Under the pieces are notes generated by a model. The model was not told the origin of the DNA, ran no database searches, and worked only from the letters and a program-made list of their open reading frames with translations. The translations under genes were made by a program, and so were the position numbers. Positions 1 through 8,958 of a stretch of DNA of 64,000 bases are shown piece by piece. Source of the stretch: Rahnella ecdela (GTDB taxonomy: Bacteria > Pseudomonadota > Gammaproteobacteria > Enterobacterales > Enterobacteriaceae); the NCBI RefSeq assembly GCF_019049625.1, contig NZ_JAFMOY010000120.1, forward strand, positions 1 through 64,000, read 5' to 3'. Positions within the stretch are counted from its first letter, which is position 1. Every line of letters starts with the position of its first letter.

Positions 1-257
1 CCACCACCGCCACTAGCAATAGCCACGATACCCGCAACCGCTGCGGCTGCGCCGCCAGCTATCCATTCCCACATGGTGTCATCTTCCGCGGTCAGGCATT
101 TTTTGGGAAGTTTTGCTCGCTGTTCTTTTGATAATTCGCTGGTTTTAGTGGGGCAAGTAGTTTCTTCAACTTTATTCTTGCTTTGAATTTCTGTTCCCGC
201 CAGCGCGTTATTACTGACCGCGAGGGCGATACATAAGGAGAGCAATTTCTTCTGCAT
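1..257 (-). CDS. N-terminal part of an exported protein, possibly an autotransporter (partial)
   Basis: The gene is cut by the left edge of the window; only about 85 codons are present. The ATG at 255-257 opens a Sec signal peptide (two lysines, a hydrophobic core, then a likely cleavage after Ala-Leu-Ala near residue 20). A short charged region with two cysteines (about residues 35 and 53) follows. Next comes a hydrophobic Gly/Ala stretch beginning Glu-Trp-Ile-Ala-Gly-Gly and running into a Gly repeat at the window edge. That layout (signal, short spacer, hydrophobic Gly/Ala segment, poly-Gly) resembles the start of enterobacterial autotransporters, but no passenger or barrel domain is visible, so the function is inferred. 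The overlapping minus-strand frame at 92-331 has no such organisation and is taken as a shadow. The gene is separated by 459 bp from the divergent bepA-like gene. Confidence 0.6.
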   Translation of the reverse strand, partial: MQKKLLSLCIALAVSNNALAGTEIQSKNKVEETTCPTKTSELSKEQRAKLPKKCLTAEDDTMWEWIAGGAAAAVAGIVAIASGGG

Positions 258-716
258 AAGTTTATCCATTTGTTTATGTGACAATTCTTGGTGAAATGAG
301 TACCGCCTACCGGGTCAGAAACGTTGAACAAATCTTTATAGAAGTGTTTTCTAAAATAATGACGGCAATCAATGCCGTAAATTACTATTTGCGTTAGCGA
401 AACCCGTTATTCCGCAAGATAAAGTTTGTTTCATTGCTACTTGAAACGTACTAAACAATATCACAGCTTTTAATTAAAGCAGCCTGCCGGATCTATTAGA
501 ATTTAATAAACCATTATTTAGTATTTTTTAATTAAGTTTCTCTTAAACATGAAGTAAGCCACTCTAATGTTTTTAGGGGGTGTTAATTAAATAATATGCG
601 TTATTATGTTCAAACTTGTGCAAATGACATTTGTGCCGATACTGCAGTTATCATTAGGCTCTGGTTTTTGCTGCACCGTTTCAATTAAAGAGAGCGAGCC
701 TGACGGAAAATAATTT
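258..716. other. AT-rich divergent intergenic region
   Basis: This 459-bp region lies between the left-edge exported-protein gene and the bepA-like gene and must hold the promoters of both. It is strikingly AT-rich, with several AATTAA runs (about 472, 532, 583). Such DNA is typical of H-NS-bound horizontally acquired regions in enterobacteria, which is an inference here. One perfect 6-bp inverted repeat (362-378) is listed separately. I see no convincing RNA gene or long reading frame in it. Confidence 0.5.
362..378. repeat. Inverted repeat upstream of exported-protein gene
   Basis: The perfect arms ACGGCA (362-367) and TGCCGT (373-378) flank a 5-nt spacer, 105-121 bp upstream of the ATG of the left-edge gene. 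It could be an operator or a small hairpin; nothing in the sequence decides between them. Confidence 0.35.
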
Positions 717-2231
717 ATGATCCTAAAATTTCAAACTACATTTCTAGCATTACTCGTCGGAACACTGTTAGGCGGTTCTGTTTCAGCGGCAACGGTCCAA
801 AACTATTGGGAGCAGGAAGAAAAACCGGTAGCAATGCCGGTCAGCGTATCAACCGATACGTTACCTGATATTGGCATTACTGCGGGCAGTACGCTGAGTA
901 TTGGCCAGGAAATACAGATGGGAAACTTTTATGTCCGTCAGATGCGGGCTGCTACGCCTTTGATTGATGACCCGTTACTAGTGGGATATATTAATCAGCT
1001 CGGAGAGAAATTGGTATCTCATGCTTACTCAGTAAAAACACCTTTTCATTTCTATCTGGTTAATAACAATGAACTGAATGCTTTTGCATTTTTCGGCGGC
1101 AATGTTGTTATTCATTCGGGCATATTTCGTTACAGCGATAATGAAGATCAGTTAGCTTCAGTGATGGCACATGAAATTTCACACGTCACACAGCGTCATC
1201 TGGCCAGAGCGATGGAAGATCAAAAAAATAATGCGCCGTTCACCTGGGTTGGGGCGCTGGGGTCCATTATTTTGGCCACGGCCAGCCCGCAGGCCGGCAT
1301 GGCGGCACTGACCACCACGCTGGCAGGCGGCCAGCAGAGTATGATTAGCTTTACGCAAGCCAATGAGCAAGAGGCCGATCGTATTGGTATCCAGGTGCTT
1401 GAACGGGCGGGTTTTGATCCGCAATCCATGCCTGATTTTCTGCAAAAGCTGGCCGACGAATCCCGTGGTTCAACCGCACCGCCGGAAATGCTGCTGACTC
1501 ACCCGTTGCCCGACAGCCGCCTGGCTGACATTCGTAACCGGGCAGGCCAGATGGCACGTCCGCAACAACGACCCATTTCGAAGGATTTTCTGCTGGCGAA
1601 GGTGCGGGTCATGACGATGTATGCCGGGAATGACACGGAAGACGCGCGAGCATTAATACAGCAACTGCAAGTGGGTGGTTCGCATGAAAAAATCGCCGCG
1701 CAATATGGCGAGGCCATTCTTGCTTACCAGGATAAACAATATGATAAAGCCAGTGCTTTGCTATTGGTTCTGAACAGTCAGGCACCTGATAACGCGTGGT
1801 TCTTAGATGCGCTGACAGACGTGGATATTGCCCGTCAGCAGGCCGGACAGGCCGTGGCCCGGCTGGAAAAAAGCGGGGCAGTTATTAATAACCCCGTTCT
1901 TCAGCTCAATCTGGCGAATGCCTGTCTGGAAGCCGGGCAATACGCGAAAGCCCATAAAATTTTGAATAAATATACCTTTACGTGGCCGGATGACCCTAAC
2001 GGATGGTCTTTGCTGGAAAAAGCCAGCGCGGCAGAAGGTGAAAGGGATCAGGAGCTCGCGGCGCGCGCTGAAGGTTTAGCCTTGAAAGGAAAGCTTGATG
2101 ACGCGGTGACATTGCTTAAGCAGGCCAGTGCCTCCGGGAAAGGAAGCAAACTTGATCAGGCTCGCTACGATGCTCGAATTGATCAGCTCAGAGGGTTAGC
2201 CAAAATATTCGAAATATATACCAAAAATTAA
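717..2231 (+). CDS. BepA-like periplasmic M48 zinc metalloprotease with TPR repeats
   Basis: The 504-residue protein closely resembles E. coli BepA (487 aa), the periplasmic protease/chaperone that works with the BAM complex on LptD and other outer-membrane proteins. It has an N-terminal signal peptide (about residues 1-25). The M48 zinc site HEISH is at 152-156 and a third ligand Glu is near 217 in an NEQEAD motif. A further His at 262 (THPLP) matches the E. coli regulatory His246. The C-terminal half is TPR-like. The start at 717 has a GGAAA at 705-709. BepA genes normally lie next to perM/yfgD, so this copy, beside LysR regulators in AT-rich DNA, is probably a second paralogue. Whether a canonical bepA exists elsewhere cannot be seen here, so I leave the symbol blank. 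Confidence 0.88.
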   Translation: MILKFQTTFLALLVGTLLGGSVSAATVQNYWEQEEKPVAMPVSVSTDTLPDIGITAGSTLSIGQEIQMGNFYVRQMRAATPLIDDPLLVGYINQLGEKLVSHAYSVKTPFHFYLVNNNELNAFAFFGGNVVIHSGIFRYSDNEDQLASVMAHEISHVTQRHLARAMEDQKNNAPFTWVGALGSIILATASPQAGMAALTTTLAGGQQSMISFTQANEQEADRIGIQVLERAGFDPQSMPDFLQKLADESRGSTAPPEMLLTHPLPDSRLADIRNRAGQMARPQQRPISKDFLLAKVRVMTMYAGNDTEDARALIQQLQVGGSHEKIAAQYGEAILAYQDKQYDKASALLLVLNSQAPDNAWFLDALTDVDIARQQAGQAVARLEKSGAVINNPVLQLNLANACLEAGQYAKAHKILNKYTFTWPDDPNGWSLLEKASAAEGERDQELAARAEGLALKGKLDDAVTLLKQASASGKGSKLDQARYDARIDQLRGLAKIFEIYTKN

Positions 2232-2287
2232 AACAAACCCTTATTTGTAGTTGAGAGCCTTATTTTCATAAAAAGGATTATATGTAA

Positions 2288-3187
2288 ATGACATCTTACT
2301 TCCATGCAGAATTAAGACTTCTGAAAATATTCGAAACTGTAATACGTTTGAAAAATATGAAAGATGCAGCAATTTCACTAAACATCTCATCGTCGAGTGT
2401 CAGTTATGCCATCAAAAAAATGCGCATCATTTATTCAGATGTGCTTTTTATTCGAATAAACAAGCAATTCACACCGACGCTTTTTGCCCTGAAGTTGCAC
2501 AGCGAAATTCAGCCTATGTTACATTCGGCGGATGCCGGTACCCTTCGAGATTATGCCCCACTGCATAGTTACCCGTTGGTCATCTCGACTACGGATTTTG
2601 TCGCGAATAACGTCATTCCGCTAACCTTTAATCTGGCGAAGGAACAAAATATTGTTGGGATCAGGCTGGTGCCTTTACCGACTTCGCGCGTCATGTTTCC
2701 GGAAGTTCTGCTGGATAACAGCGTAGATGTCATTTTTGATTATGAACCTGTTTATCACCCGCAAATTTTGTTCAGAAAGTTGTTTAAGGAAGAAGTTTGT
2801 ATAATATGCAGTAAAGATCACCCGCGTTTTTCTCAGTCAATCAACTATAAAAATTATATCTCGGAAACGCATGCGGTTCTTGAGGAACAACATCTGACCA
2901 AAGAGTGGAGTACCAACGGCGGGGACAATCTGCTGCCGGATGTTAACATCGGGTTCTGTTGTAATAATTACATTGACCTGCTCTCTGTTGTTGAAATCAC
3001 AGAAATGATTTGCATCATCCCGATGAGCGTATTTCTAAAGTTGAATATGTCATTTGCAATAAAAATCCTTAACCACAATTTTGGATCTGGCTTTAAGGAA
3101 CCTAACGTCTATATGAATTACCGGAAAAACCTCCATGAAGAAGACGGTAAAGATATTGTTATGAAACTGCTGAAAAAAATGCGCTAG
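2288..3187 (+). CDS. LysR-type transcriptional regulator
   Basis: This 299-residue protein has an N-terminal winged HTH (about residues 8-65, with the recognition-helix pattern SSSSVSYAIKKM). A LysR-type effector-binding domain follows, with an HPRFSQ segment near residue 180. It starts 56 bp after the bepA-like gene on the same strand, with an AAGGA motif at 2273-2277, so the two may be co-transcribed. The coding sequence is AT-rich with many AAA/ATT codons compared with the housekeeping genes of the window, which suggests acquired DNA. The target genes are unknown; the bepA-like gene and the exported protein at the left edge are the nearest candidates. Confidence 0.8.
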   Translation: MTSYFHAELRLLKIFETVIRLKNMKDAAISLNISSSSVSYAIKKMRIIYSDVLFIRINKQFTPTLFALKLHSEIQPMLHSADAGTLRDYAPLHSYPLVISTTDFVANNVIPLTFNLAKEQNIVGIRLVPLPTSRVMFPEVLLDNSVDVIFDYEPVYHPQILFRKLFKEEVCIICSKDHPRFSQSINYKNYISETHAVLEEQHLTKEWSTNGGDNLLPDVNIGFCCNNYIDLLSVVEITEMICIIPMSVFLKLNMSFAIKILNHNFGSGFKEPNVYMNYRKNLHEEDGKDIVMKLLKKMR

Positions 3188-3280
3188 GGAATTATTTTGT
3201 TAAACTGCGGCGAAGTTAATATTGGTACGCTGACAAATGTCACTAAAGACTGGCAAGGGTGAGGCATCGCTCGCGGGCAA

Positions 3281-3382
3281 GCGGCGAAAGCCGATTTATC
3301 AGGAGTTCACGGCCCGACCGGTGGGAAGTATTCCTGAAAAGTCTTGGGAGAAAACCCGTACTGACGGTCATGACGGTGCGGG
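3281..3382. other. Locally GC-rich segment with predicted hairpins
   Basis: The 232-bp gap between two convergent LysR genes holds a GC-rich stretch unlike its AT-rich surroundings. It contains a CGGC stem closed by a GAAA tetraloop (3282-3293) and a 7-bp stem formed by 3355-3361 and 3376-3382 (one G-U pair). No reading frame with gene-like features covers it. It could be a structured RNA, a transcript-end structure or a gene remnant; there is no T-tract to make it a clear terminator. Confidence 0.3.
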
Positions 3383-3419
3383 TATCCATTGCAAGTTATA
3401 ACGGATGCAAACCGAATTT

Positions 3420-4352
3420 CTAATACAACTCTTTACATTGGTTAATTATTTTTAAAATCTCGATGAAATTATTATTTTTAAGAGAGGATTTATTGTATGT
3501 AAGAAATAGCGTAACCGGCTCGGTCTGAAATTCACACTCCAGAATCTTAATGTTAAAACTCTTCGTAAATTTAGTGGCAAACCACTTAGGAATAAAACTC
3601 ACGCAATTGGTTTTTTCGGCAATTGCCGTATTGGCAATAATAGAGCTGCTGCTAAAAGAAAACTCCCGATCACCAAAGTAACCATTAATATCATTTTGAA
3701 CCCGCTTTACGCCCTCTGAGCCAACGGTTAGAAAAGTGGAGTTTTCAAACTTCATTTCTTCCAGTGTCAAAGTGTTTTTCAATCGTGGATGATCCTGACG
3801 GCAGACCGCCACAACGTGCTCGGTGATAAAGGGTTCCGTAATGGTAGAAAAACTGTAGAAAGGCTTGGTATCAAAAATAATATCCGCTTTGCGATAAATC
3901 AGAATATCTTCATCATTATCCATGATGGCATCTGAACTGATATGTGAAATTGTGCAATGCAGCGCGTCTTTTTCGATCTGAGCACAAATATCGGGCATCA
4001 GTCGTGCTGCGGCATAGGCCGTTGAATGAATGGTGAATTTGCTTTTTGTACTGGCATCATAAAAATAATCGAGACTGTTAAGCAGCTGGCTAAAACCTTC
4101 ACTGAGGTGAAGGTGCAAGTTTTCGGCGACTGTCGTCGCCACAAAACCCTTTCCTTCGCGAACAAACAAGGGATCAGAAAAAACACTTCGCAGTTTAGTC
4201 AAAGACTGACTGACAGCAGAAGGCGTTTTACCCAAAAGATTTGCTGCATCAGAGACGCTGTTATAAAGATAAATTGCTTCGAAAGTGAGAAGGAGGTTCA
4301 AGTCGAAGCTTTTAATTTTGTTAATACTTGCGAGCAATGGGCTATCTTGCAT
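3420..4352 (-). CDS. LysR-type transcriptional regulator (LeuO/YbeF-like layout)
   Basis: The 310-residue protein has an N-terminal winged HTH at about residues 12-70. The segment Phe-Asp-Leu-Asn-Leu-Leu is followed by a recognition helix with PSAVSQSLTKLR, the typical LysR DNA-binding pattern. A periplasmic-binding-like effector domain follows. The opening resembles the LeuO/NodD branch of the family. It is convergent with the other LysR gene and lies 359 bp from the TonB receptor gene, which has the same orientation and sits upstream. The coding DNA is AT-rich. Its ligand and targets cannot be told from the sequence. Confidence 0.8.
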   Translation of the reverse strand: MQDSPLLASINKIKSFDLNLLLTFEAIYLYNSVSDAANLLGKTPSAVSQSLTKLRSVFSDPLFVREGKGFVATTVAENLHLHLSEGFSQLLNSLDYFYDASTKSKFTIHSTAYAAARLMPDICAQIEKDALHCTISHISSDAIMDNDEDILIYRKADIIFDTKPFYSFSTITEPFITEHVVAVCRQDHPRLKNTLTLEEMKFENSTFLTVGSEGVKRVQNDINGYFGDREFSFSSSSIIANTAIAEKTNCVSFIPKWFATKFTKSFNIKILECEFQTEPVTLFLTYNKSSLKNNNFIEILKIINQCKELY

Positions 4353-4711
4353 GTAACCTCTGGAAAGTAAGCTGTCTATTACGATTTTTTCGGAAAAGCC
4401 AAAACTTCTTTTGATAATGAAAATTATAGCAGGATAAGAGTTTTTAGAGATGTTTTTATGCTTTTGCGTAATCTTACCGAAACCGATAAAAAACCAGTTA
4501 AATAAACAAGTTATAAGAAAGTGATTTTATCGTTCATCATTTTTATATAACCGACTAATTTTACATTAGGCAGGGGGAATGCAGGTTGTGAACGAATCTT
4601 TGACGCGCGGAAAAATTATAGTGATACACCTTCAGATAAAACGGATTTTCAAAAGCGCATAAAAAAGGGATGCACGACGCATCCCTATGATTATCAATAT
4701 GAATGTTATTA
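4353..4711. other. Intergenic region between LysR gene and siderophore receptor gene
   Basis: This 359-bp AT-rich region should carry the promoter of the leftward LysR gene (near 4353-4500) and, at its right end, the terminator of the receptor gene (4661-4685). I see no RNA gene or credible short gene in it. Confidence 0.5.
4661..4685 (-). terminator. Rho-independent terminator of the TonB receptor gene
   Basis: The 7-bp stem GGGATGC/GCATCCC has a 5-nt loop. Six A's at 4661-4666 read as a U-tract on the minus-strand transcript, 26 bp after the receptor stop codon. Confidence 0.85.
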
Positions 4712-6919
4712 TCAGAAGTCGTAAGTCATAGAGACTTTCAGCGAGCGCGGATCACCCTGATAGATATAAGTGCCTGTGCTGTCGATATTTGACCAGTATT
4801 TCTCGTTGGTCACGTTATCAACCCCGGCACGCCAGACCATATCGTTCTGGTTGAGTTTGGTACGGTAGCGCACGCCAAGATCCAGAACGGTGTAAGAATC
4901 AATTTTCTTGGTATTGGCAGAATCTGCCCACTGTGAGCCGGAATGATTAATCATTGCGGTGGCCGTCAGGCCTTCCACCGGTTTGATGTCATATTCTGCG
5001 CCCAGCACCATGTTGTAGCGCGGTACACCAATCGCATCTTTACCGTTGTAGGCATTGTTTGCCGTTTTGGTCATTTCCGGATCGATCCAGGTCGCGCTGC
5101 CGTTCAGGCGCAGACCGAGTACCGGTTCGCCAAACACGTTCAGCTCAACGCCACGGTTACGCTGTTCGCCGTCCATGCCGTAATATTTATTGCTGTCCAG
5201 AATGCCAGAAGGTTTTTTGATTTCAAATAATGCAAGCGATCCGCCGACGCGATCGAAATCCGCTTTTACGCCCACTTCATTCTGTTTTGAATGCGCAATA
5301 CCGGTTGTCGTACCGTAGTTTGTCGCGGTATTCGGTGCCACATCACCCGGCTGCAAAGACTCGGTATGGTTGGCGTACAGGGAAATAACTTTCCACGGTT
5401 TATACACAATGCCGTAGGTCGGCATCCAGCGGCTGTCGTCATAACGGGTTGACACATCTTCCGCGCCGGTCTTGTTGCTGTAGTTACGCACGACGACTTT
5501 CTGATGACGGGCACCGACGGTGAACAATACGGTGTCATCCAGCACGCCCATTGTGTCGCTTAACAGATAACCCTGCGTGCGGTTACGTCCGGTCGTTAAA
5601 GGATCGTTGTAATTACCGCCGGACAGATTTGGTGTCGGGTTCGGGACATTCGGAGTGTCATAGATGTTGGTGTTTTCTGCATTGGCGCCGTACGCCATAC
5701 GCCAGGCTGTATTATTACGCGACGTCAGCGCGGAATAACCGAAGTTCACTTTATGGGTGATGAAAGCAGTATCGAAATTGCCGCGAATGCCCGCCATTCC
5801 ACTGAAATTGTTGATAATGCGGTTCGTGTCCAGACGGCCAATCGTCGCCGTTCCGTCTTCATCTTTGAGCGCCGGAGAGGCGTAATCGCCGGTCTCACGT
5901 GAATGTTGCGCGCCCACGCCGCCATAAACGGTCCAGTTGTCAGTCACATCGTATTCAGCTTTTGCCATACCAAATTCGGACTCAATATTGCTGTATATCC
6001 AGTCCTGACTGTAGTTGTGGCTGTTGGACGGCACTTTCGGAACGAAATCCACACCGCTGATGTTCACGCCAAGACGAGCGTCATGGAAGGTTTTCTTCTG
6101 GTAGCCCATATCCACGGACGTGCGAAGACGGTCGCCGCGAAAATCGAGCCCGAGTGACGCCGCCGTGGTGCGTTTTTTCTCACCATCAATATCGGTTTCG
6201 CCTTCGCGGTTAACGGCATTGAGGCGCACCCCAAACTGGTTGTCATCACCGAAACGACGTCCCACATCCAGTGTGCCGCCGACCTGTGAGGACGAGGTGT
6301 AATCGACGCCCACGCGGGTGAGAGGTGTGTCATCTGCATGTTTAGGTTCGAGATTGATCATGCCGCCGACGCCGGTAGTCGCCGCACCGTTCAGCAATCC
6401 GTTGGCGCCTTTGAAGATTTCGATACGGTCGATCAGCGACGCATCCATTACCTGACGCGGAACCACGCCCGGCAATCCGCCATAAGTCATGTCATCGCCA
6501 TCCAGTTCAAAGCCACGGATACGGTAGGTTTCGGCAAAGTTACCGTATCCCTGCACATTCTGGACCGTGGCATCGTTACGCACCACATCAGCAATGGTTT
6601 TGGCCTGCTGATCCTGCACCAGTTTTGAGGTGAAGCTCATTACGTTGAACGGTACATCCATTGCATTTTGTTCGCCGAGCATACCGAGACGACCGCCGTG
6701 TGCCACTTGTCCGTCGAGATATGCCGGAACCAGCTGATTGCCGCCCGGTTTGAATTCGTTATCCGGCGCGCTGACGATGGTCATGGTATCGCCCGACGCT
6801 GCGGTCGAAGACGTTGCCGGAGCAGGGGCGGTGGCCGCCATCGCGGGCAGGCAGGTGACGCTGACAAACAGTGCCAGCACCCTTGGTTTGAACCCTGTGA
6901 ATGTAATGGAATCGCACAT
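4712..6919 (-). CDS. TonB-dependent siderophore receptor (FcuA-like)
   Basis: This 735-residue outer-membrane receptor has an N-terminal signal region (cleavage likely after Ala-Met-Ala near residue 29) and a TonB box-like DTMTIVSA near 45-52. The plug domain includes SFTSKLVQDQQAKTI and RIRGFELDGDD, with the plug end EIFKGANGLLNG. The 22-strand barrel ends in the canonical C-terminal aromatic residue (Tyr-Asp-Phe). It fits the FhuA/FoxA/FcuA group of hydroxamate-type siderophore receptors; I recall FcuA as the Yersinia ferrichrome receptor and think it the nearest relative, but the ligand is not proven. No siderophore synthesis or permease genes are adjacent, so it probably supplies xenosiderophores to a permease encoded elsewhere. 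A Fur box overlaps the promoter region. The upstream start ATG lies 20 bp from that box. Confidence 0.88.
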   Translation of the reverse strand: MCDSITFTGFKPRVLALFVSVTCLPAMAATAPAPATSSTAASGDTMTIVSAPDNEFKPGGNQLVPAYLDGQVAHGGRLGMLGEQNAMDVPFNVMSFTSKLVQDQQAKTIADVVRNDATVQNVQGYGNFAETYRIRGFELDGDDMTYGGLPGVVPRQVMDASLIDRIEIFKGANGLLNGAATTGVGGMINLEPKHADDTPLTRVGVDYTSSSQVGGTLDVGRRFGDDNQFGVRLNAVNREGETDIDGEKKRTTAASLGLDFRGDRLRTSVDMGYQKKTFHDARLGVNISGVDFVPKVPSNSHNYSQDWIYSNIESEFGMAKAEYDVTDNWTVYGGVGAQHSRETGDYASPALKDEDGTATIGRLDTNRIINNFSGMAGIRGNFDTAFITHKVNFGYSALTSRNNTAWRMAYGANAENTNIYDTPNVPNPTPNLSGGNYNDPLTTGRNRTQGYLLSDTMGVLDDTVLFTVGARHQKVVVRNYSNKTGAEDVSTRYDDSRWMPTYGIVYKPWKVISLYANHTESLQPGDVAPNTATNYGTTTGIAHSKQNEVGVKADFDRVGGSLALFEIKKPSGILDSNKYYGMDGEQRNRGVELNVFGEPVLGLRLNGSATWIDPEMTKTANNAYNGKDAIGVPRYNMVLGAEYDIKPVEGLTATAMINHSGSQWADSANTKKIDSYTVLDLGVRYRTKLNQNDMVWRAGVDNVTNEKYWSNIDSTGTYIYQGDPRSLKVSMTYDF

Positions 6920-6939
6920 AATGTAACCTGTATGTAAAA

Positions 6940-6958
6940 AGGACTGAGAATCATTATT
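6940..6958. promoter_or_regulatory. Fur box upstream of the siderophore receptor
   Basis: The segment matches the classic 19-bp Fur consensus at about 13 of 19 positions, with the core TGAGAATCATTAT. It ends 21 bp from the receptor ATG on the minus strand, where bound Fe-Fur would block transcription. Iron repression of the receptor follows from the family knowledge. Confidence 0.75.
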
Positions 6959-7050
6959 ATTTGGATTTGCGATTATGCTTACGCTGCTTTCGGATGCAAG
7001 GAAAATCTAAGGGGACTCACTTATTTGGCGGGAACCCGCTGGGAGATCAT

Positions 7051-7080
7051 AAAAAAAATCCACGGCATGGCGTGGATTTT
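7051..7080 (-). terminator. Terminator after yajD
   Basis: The perfect 10-bp stem (7055-7064 with 7071-7080) has loop GCATGG. The A-run 7051-7058 gives a U-tract on the minus-strand transcript. It lies 51 bp beyond the yajD stop. Confidence 0.85.
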
Positions 7081-7130
7081 GGTTAAAGCAGAGGTTTTAT
7101 GTGCGGGTCGATGAGCGGAGCGAACAGCGC

Positions 7131-7478
7131 CTACTTCTTCTTATTCAGCATCGCCTGCAAATCAGCAAAGGGATTATAGGTGGCTGCACCGACATCATCT
7201 TGTGCATCTTCACCCGCCACGACACGGGTGCCGTACTGGTCGGCTTCCGTATACTTTGAGTGCTCGTGGTCATGACAGTACAGACACAATAACTCCCAGT
7301 TGCTGCCATCTTCCGGGTTATTGGTATGATCGTGGTCGATATGGTGAACCGTCAGTTCGCGAAGATTGGAATACACAAACTCCCGCGAACAGCGTCCGCA
7401 TACCCACGGGTAAATTTTTAGCGCTTTCTCGCGATAACCGCTTTCAAGACGCTGGTAGTTTTTTGGAATGAGAGCCAT
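7131..7478 (-). CDS. yajD: HNH nuclease family protein YajD
   Basis: The 115-residue protein is nearly identical in length and sequence to E. coli YajD. It carries two Cys pairs that would hold a structural zinc (Cys-Gly-Arg-Cys near residue 27 and Cys-Leu-Tyr-Cys near 70) and the HNH-type motif HHIDHDH, followed by an Asn and CHDHEH. The fold predicts a metal-dependent endonuclease, but the cellular role of YajD is not established. It is monocistronic here, with its own strong terminator, and lies upstream of the TonB receptor and downstream of ychF, all on the minus strand. Confidence 0.95.
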   Translation of the reverse strand: MALIPKNYQRLESGYREKALKIYPWVCGRCSREFVYSNLRELTVHHIDHDHTNNPEDGSNWELLCLYCHDHEHSKYTEADQYGTRVVAGEDAQDDVGAATYNPFADLQAMLNKKK

Positions 7479-7595
7479 GGAGATGTTACCCGTTACAAAG
7501 AGAAAATTTTATGAGAATGGCTCTAATATATCGCGGAATGGGGGGAGAGGAGAAATGAAAGTGCGCCCTGTGATCCACTGGAATGCATGGAAATG

Positions 7596-7623
7596 AAAAA
7601 CCCACGCCAAAGCGTGGGTTTTA
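7596..7623 (-). terminator. Terminator after ychF
   Basis: The 11-bp perfect stem (7597-7607 with 7612-7622) has loop CAAA and lies 26 bp after the ychF stop codon. Its A-rich left flank gives a U-tract on the minus strand. Confidence 0.88.
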
Positions 7624-7648
7624 TGCGAATGCAGAACTAAATCGCAGT

Positions 7649-8740
7649 TTAGACGTTAAACAGGAAGTTCATCACGTCGCCATCTTTAACGATGTAGTCT
7701 TTACCTTCTGAACGCATTTTGCCGGCTTCTTTCGCGCCTTGCTCACCTTTGTAGGTGATGAAATCTTCAAACGCGATAGTCTGTGCGCGGATGAAGCCTT
7801 TCTCGAAGTCGGTATGGATTTTTCCGGCGGCTTGTGGCGCGGTCGCACCCACAGGGATGGTCCATGCGCGGACTTCTTTCACGCCAGCGGTGAAGTAAGT
7901 TTGCAGGTTCAGCAGTTCGTAACCGGCGCGGATCACACGGTTCAGGCCCGGCTCTTCGATACCCAGTTCCGCCATGAATTCTTCACGGTCAGCATCTTCC
8001 AGCTCAGCGATATCAGACTCAACCGCTGCACAAACTGCCACCACTACAGAACCTTCGGCGTCTGCGATTTTACGCACGATGTCGAGGTAAGGGTTGTTCT
8101 CAAAACCGTCTTCGTTGACGTTAGCGATGTACATGGTTGGTTTCAGCGTCAGGAAGCTCAGGTAGCGGATAGCCGCTTTGTCTTCTTCGCTCAGATCCAG
8201 CGCACGCAACATACCGGCGTTTTCCAGCTGTGGCAGACATTTTTCCAGCGCAGCCAGTTCAGCTTTGGCGTCTTTGTCGCCGCCTTTGGCGCGTTTCTGC
8301 ACACGGTGAATGGCGCGTTCGCAGGTATCAAGGTCAGACAACGCCAGTTCGGTGTTGATAACGTCGATGTCATCAGCCGGATCCACTTTGTTGTTAACGT
8401 GGATAATGTTGTCGTTTTCGAAACAACGCACAACGTGGCCGATGGCTTCGGTTTCACGGATGTTGGTCAGGAACTGATTACCCAGGCCTTCACCTTTAGA
8501 TGCGCCTTTTACCAGACCGGCGATATCCACGAATTCCATGGTCGTTGGCAGGATACGCTGCGGTTTTACAATCTCAGCCAGCTGGTCGAGACGCGGATCA
8601 GGCATTGGTACCACACCGGTATTCGGTTCGATGGTGCAGAACGGGAAGTTTGCTGCTTCGATACCCGCTTTGGTCAGCGCATTGAACAGAGTAGATTTAC
8701 CGACGTTCGGCAGGCCCACGATACCGCATTTGAATCCCAT
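7649..8740 (-). CDS. ychF: Redox-regulated ATPase YchF (OLA1 family)
   Basis: This 363-residue cytosolic P-loop protein of the Obg/OLA1 family hydrolyses ATP rather than GTP, associates with the ribosome and is linked to the oxidative-stress response. Visible motifs are the P-loop GLPNVGKS (residues 9-16), the switch segment [19 protein letters not shown] and a C-terminal TGS domain ending FLFNV. The NKxD-type motif is altered, as usual in this family. In E. coli ychF is directly downstream of pth. Here they are about 21 kb apart, with pth at 29.7 kb on the same strand, so ychF must have its own promoter in 8741-8958. The large plus-strand frame antisense to it is a shadow. Confidence 0.97.
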   Translation of the reverse strand: MGFKCGIVGLPNVGKSTLFNALTKAGIEAANFPFCTIEPNTGVVPMPDPRLDQLAEIVKPQRILPTTMEFVDIAGLVKGASKGEGLGNQFLTNIRETEAIGHVVRCFENDNIIHVNNKVDPADDIDVINTELALSDLDTCERAIHRVQKRAKGGDKDAKAELAALEKCLPQLENAGMLRALDLSEEDKAAIRYLSFLTLKPTMYIANVNEDGFENNPYLDIVRKIADAEGSVVVAVCAAVESDIAELEDADREEFMAELGIEEPGLNRVIRAGYELLNLQTYFTAGVKEVRAWTIPVGATAPQAAGKIHTDFEKGFIRAQTIAFEDFITYKGEQGAKEAGKMRSEGKDYIVKDGDVMNFLFNV

Positions 8741-8958
8741 GTTTTTCTCACCTTAATAGCTTAGTTATCAAGCGATTAACTGTAACCGCACGATGTAATG
8801 ACCATAATTCCCCGCATTATACACGTAAACGACATTTATCTCGATCCGCTTGTGATCTGCCCGCAGATCCTGGCGCGGATTAAACCTTGCCTCTGTTCCG
8901 TCATTTTTAGATACTTGTCACAATTTTTTAACTGAGCTGGAAATGTACCGGATGTCTT

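Noticed and set aside
92-331. Minus-strand reading frame of 79 codons at the left edge
   Set aside because: It overlaps the frame that has a signal peptide and Gly/Ala segment, and itself shows no signal, domain or good ribosome binding site.
7739-8764. 341-codon plus-strand frame
   Set aside because: It is exactly antisense to ychF; its Phe/Val/His-rich composition is what the complement of ychF codons gives.
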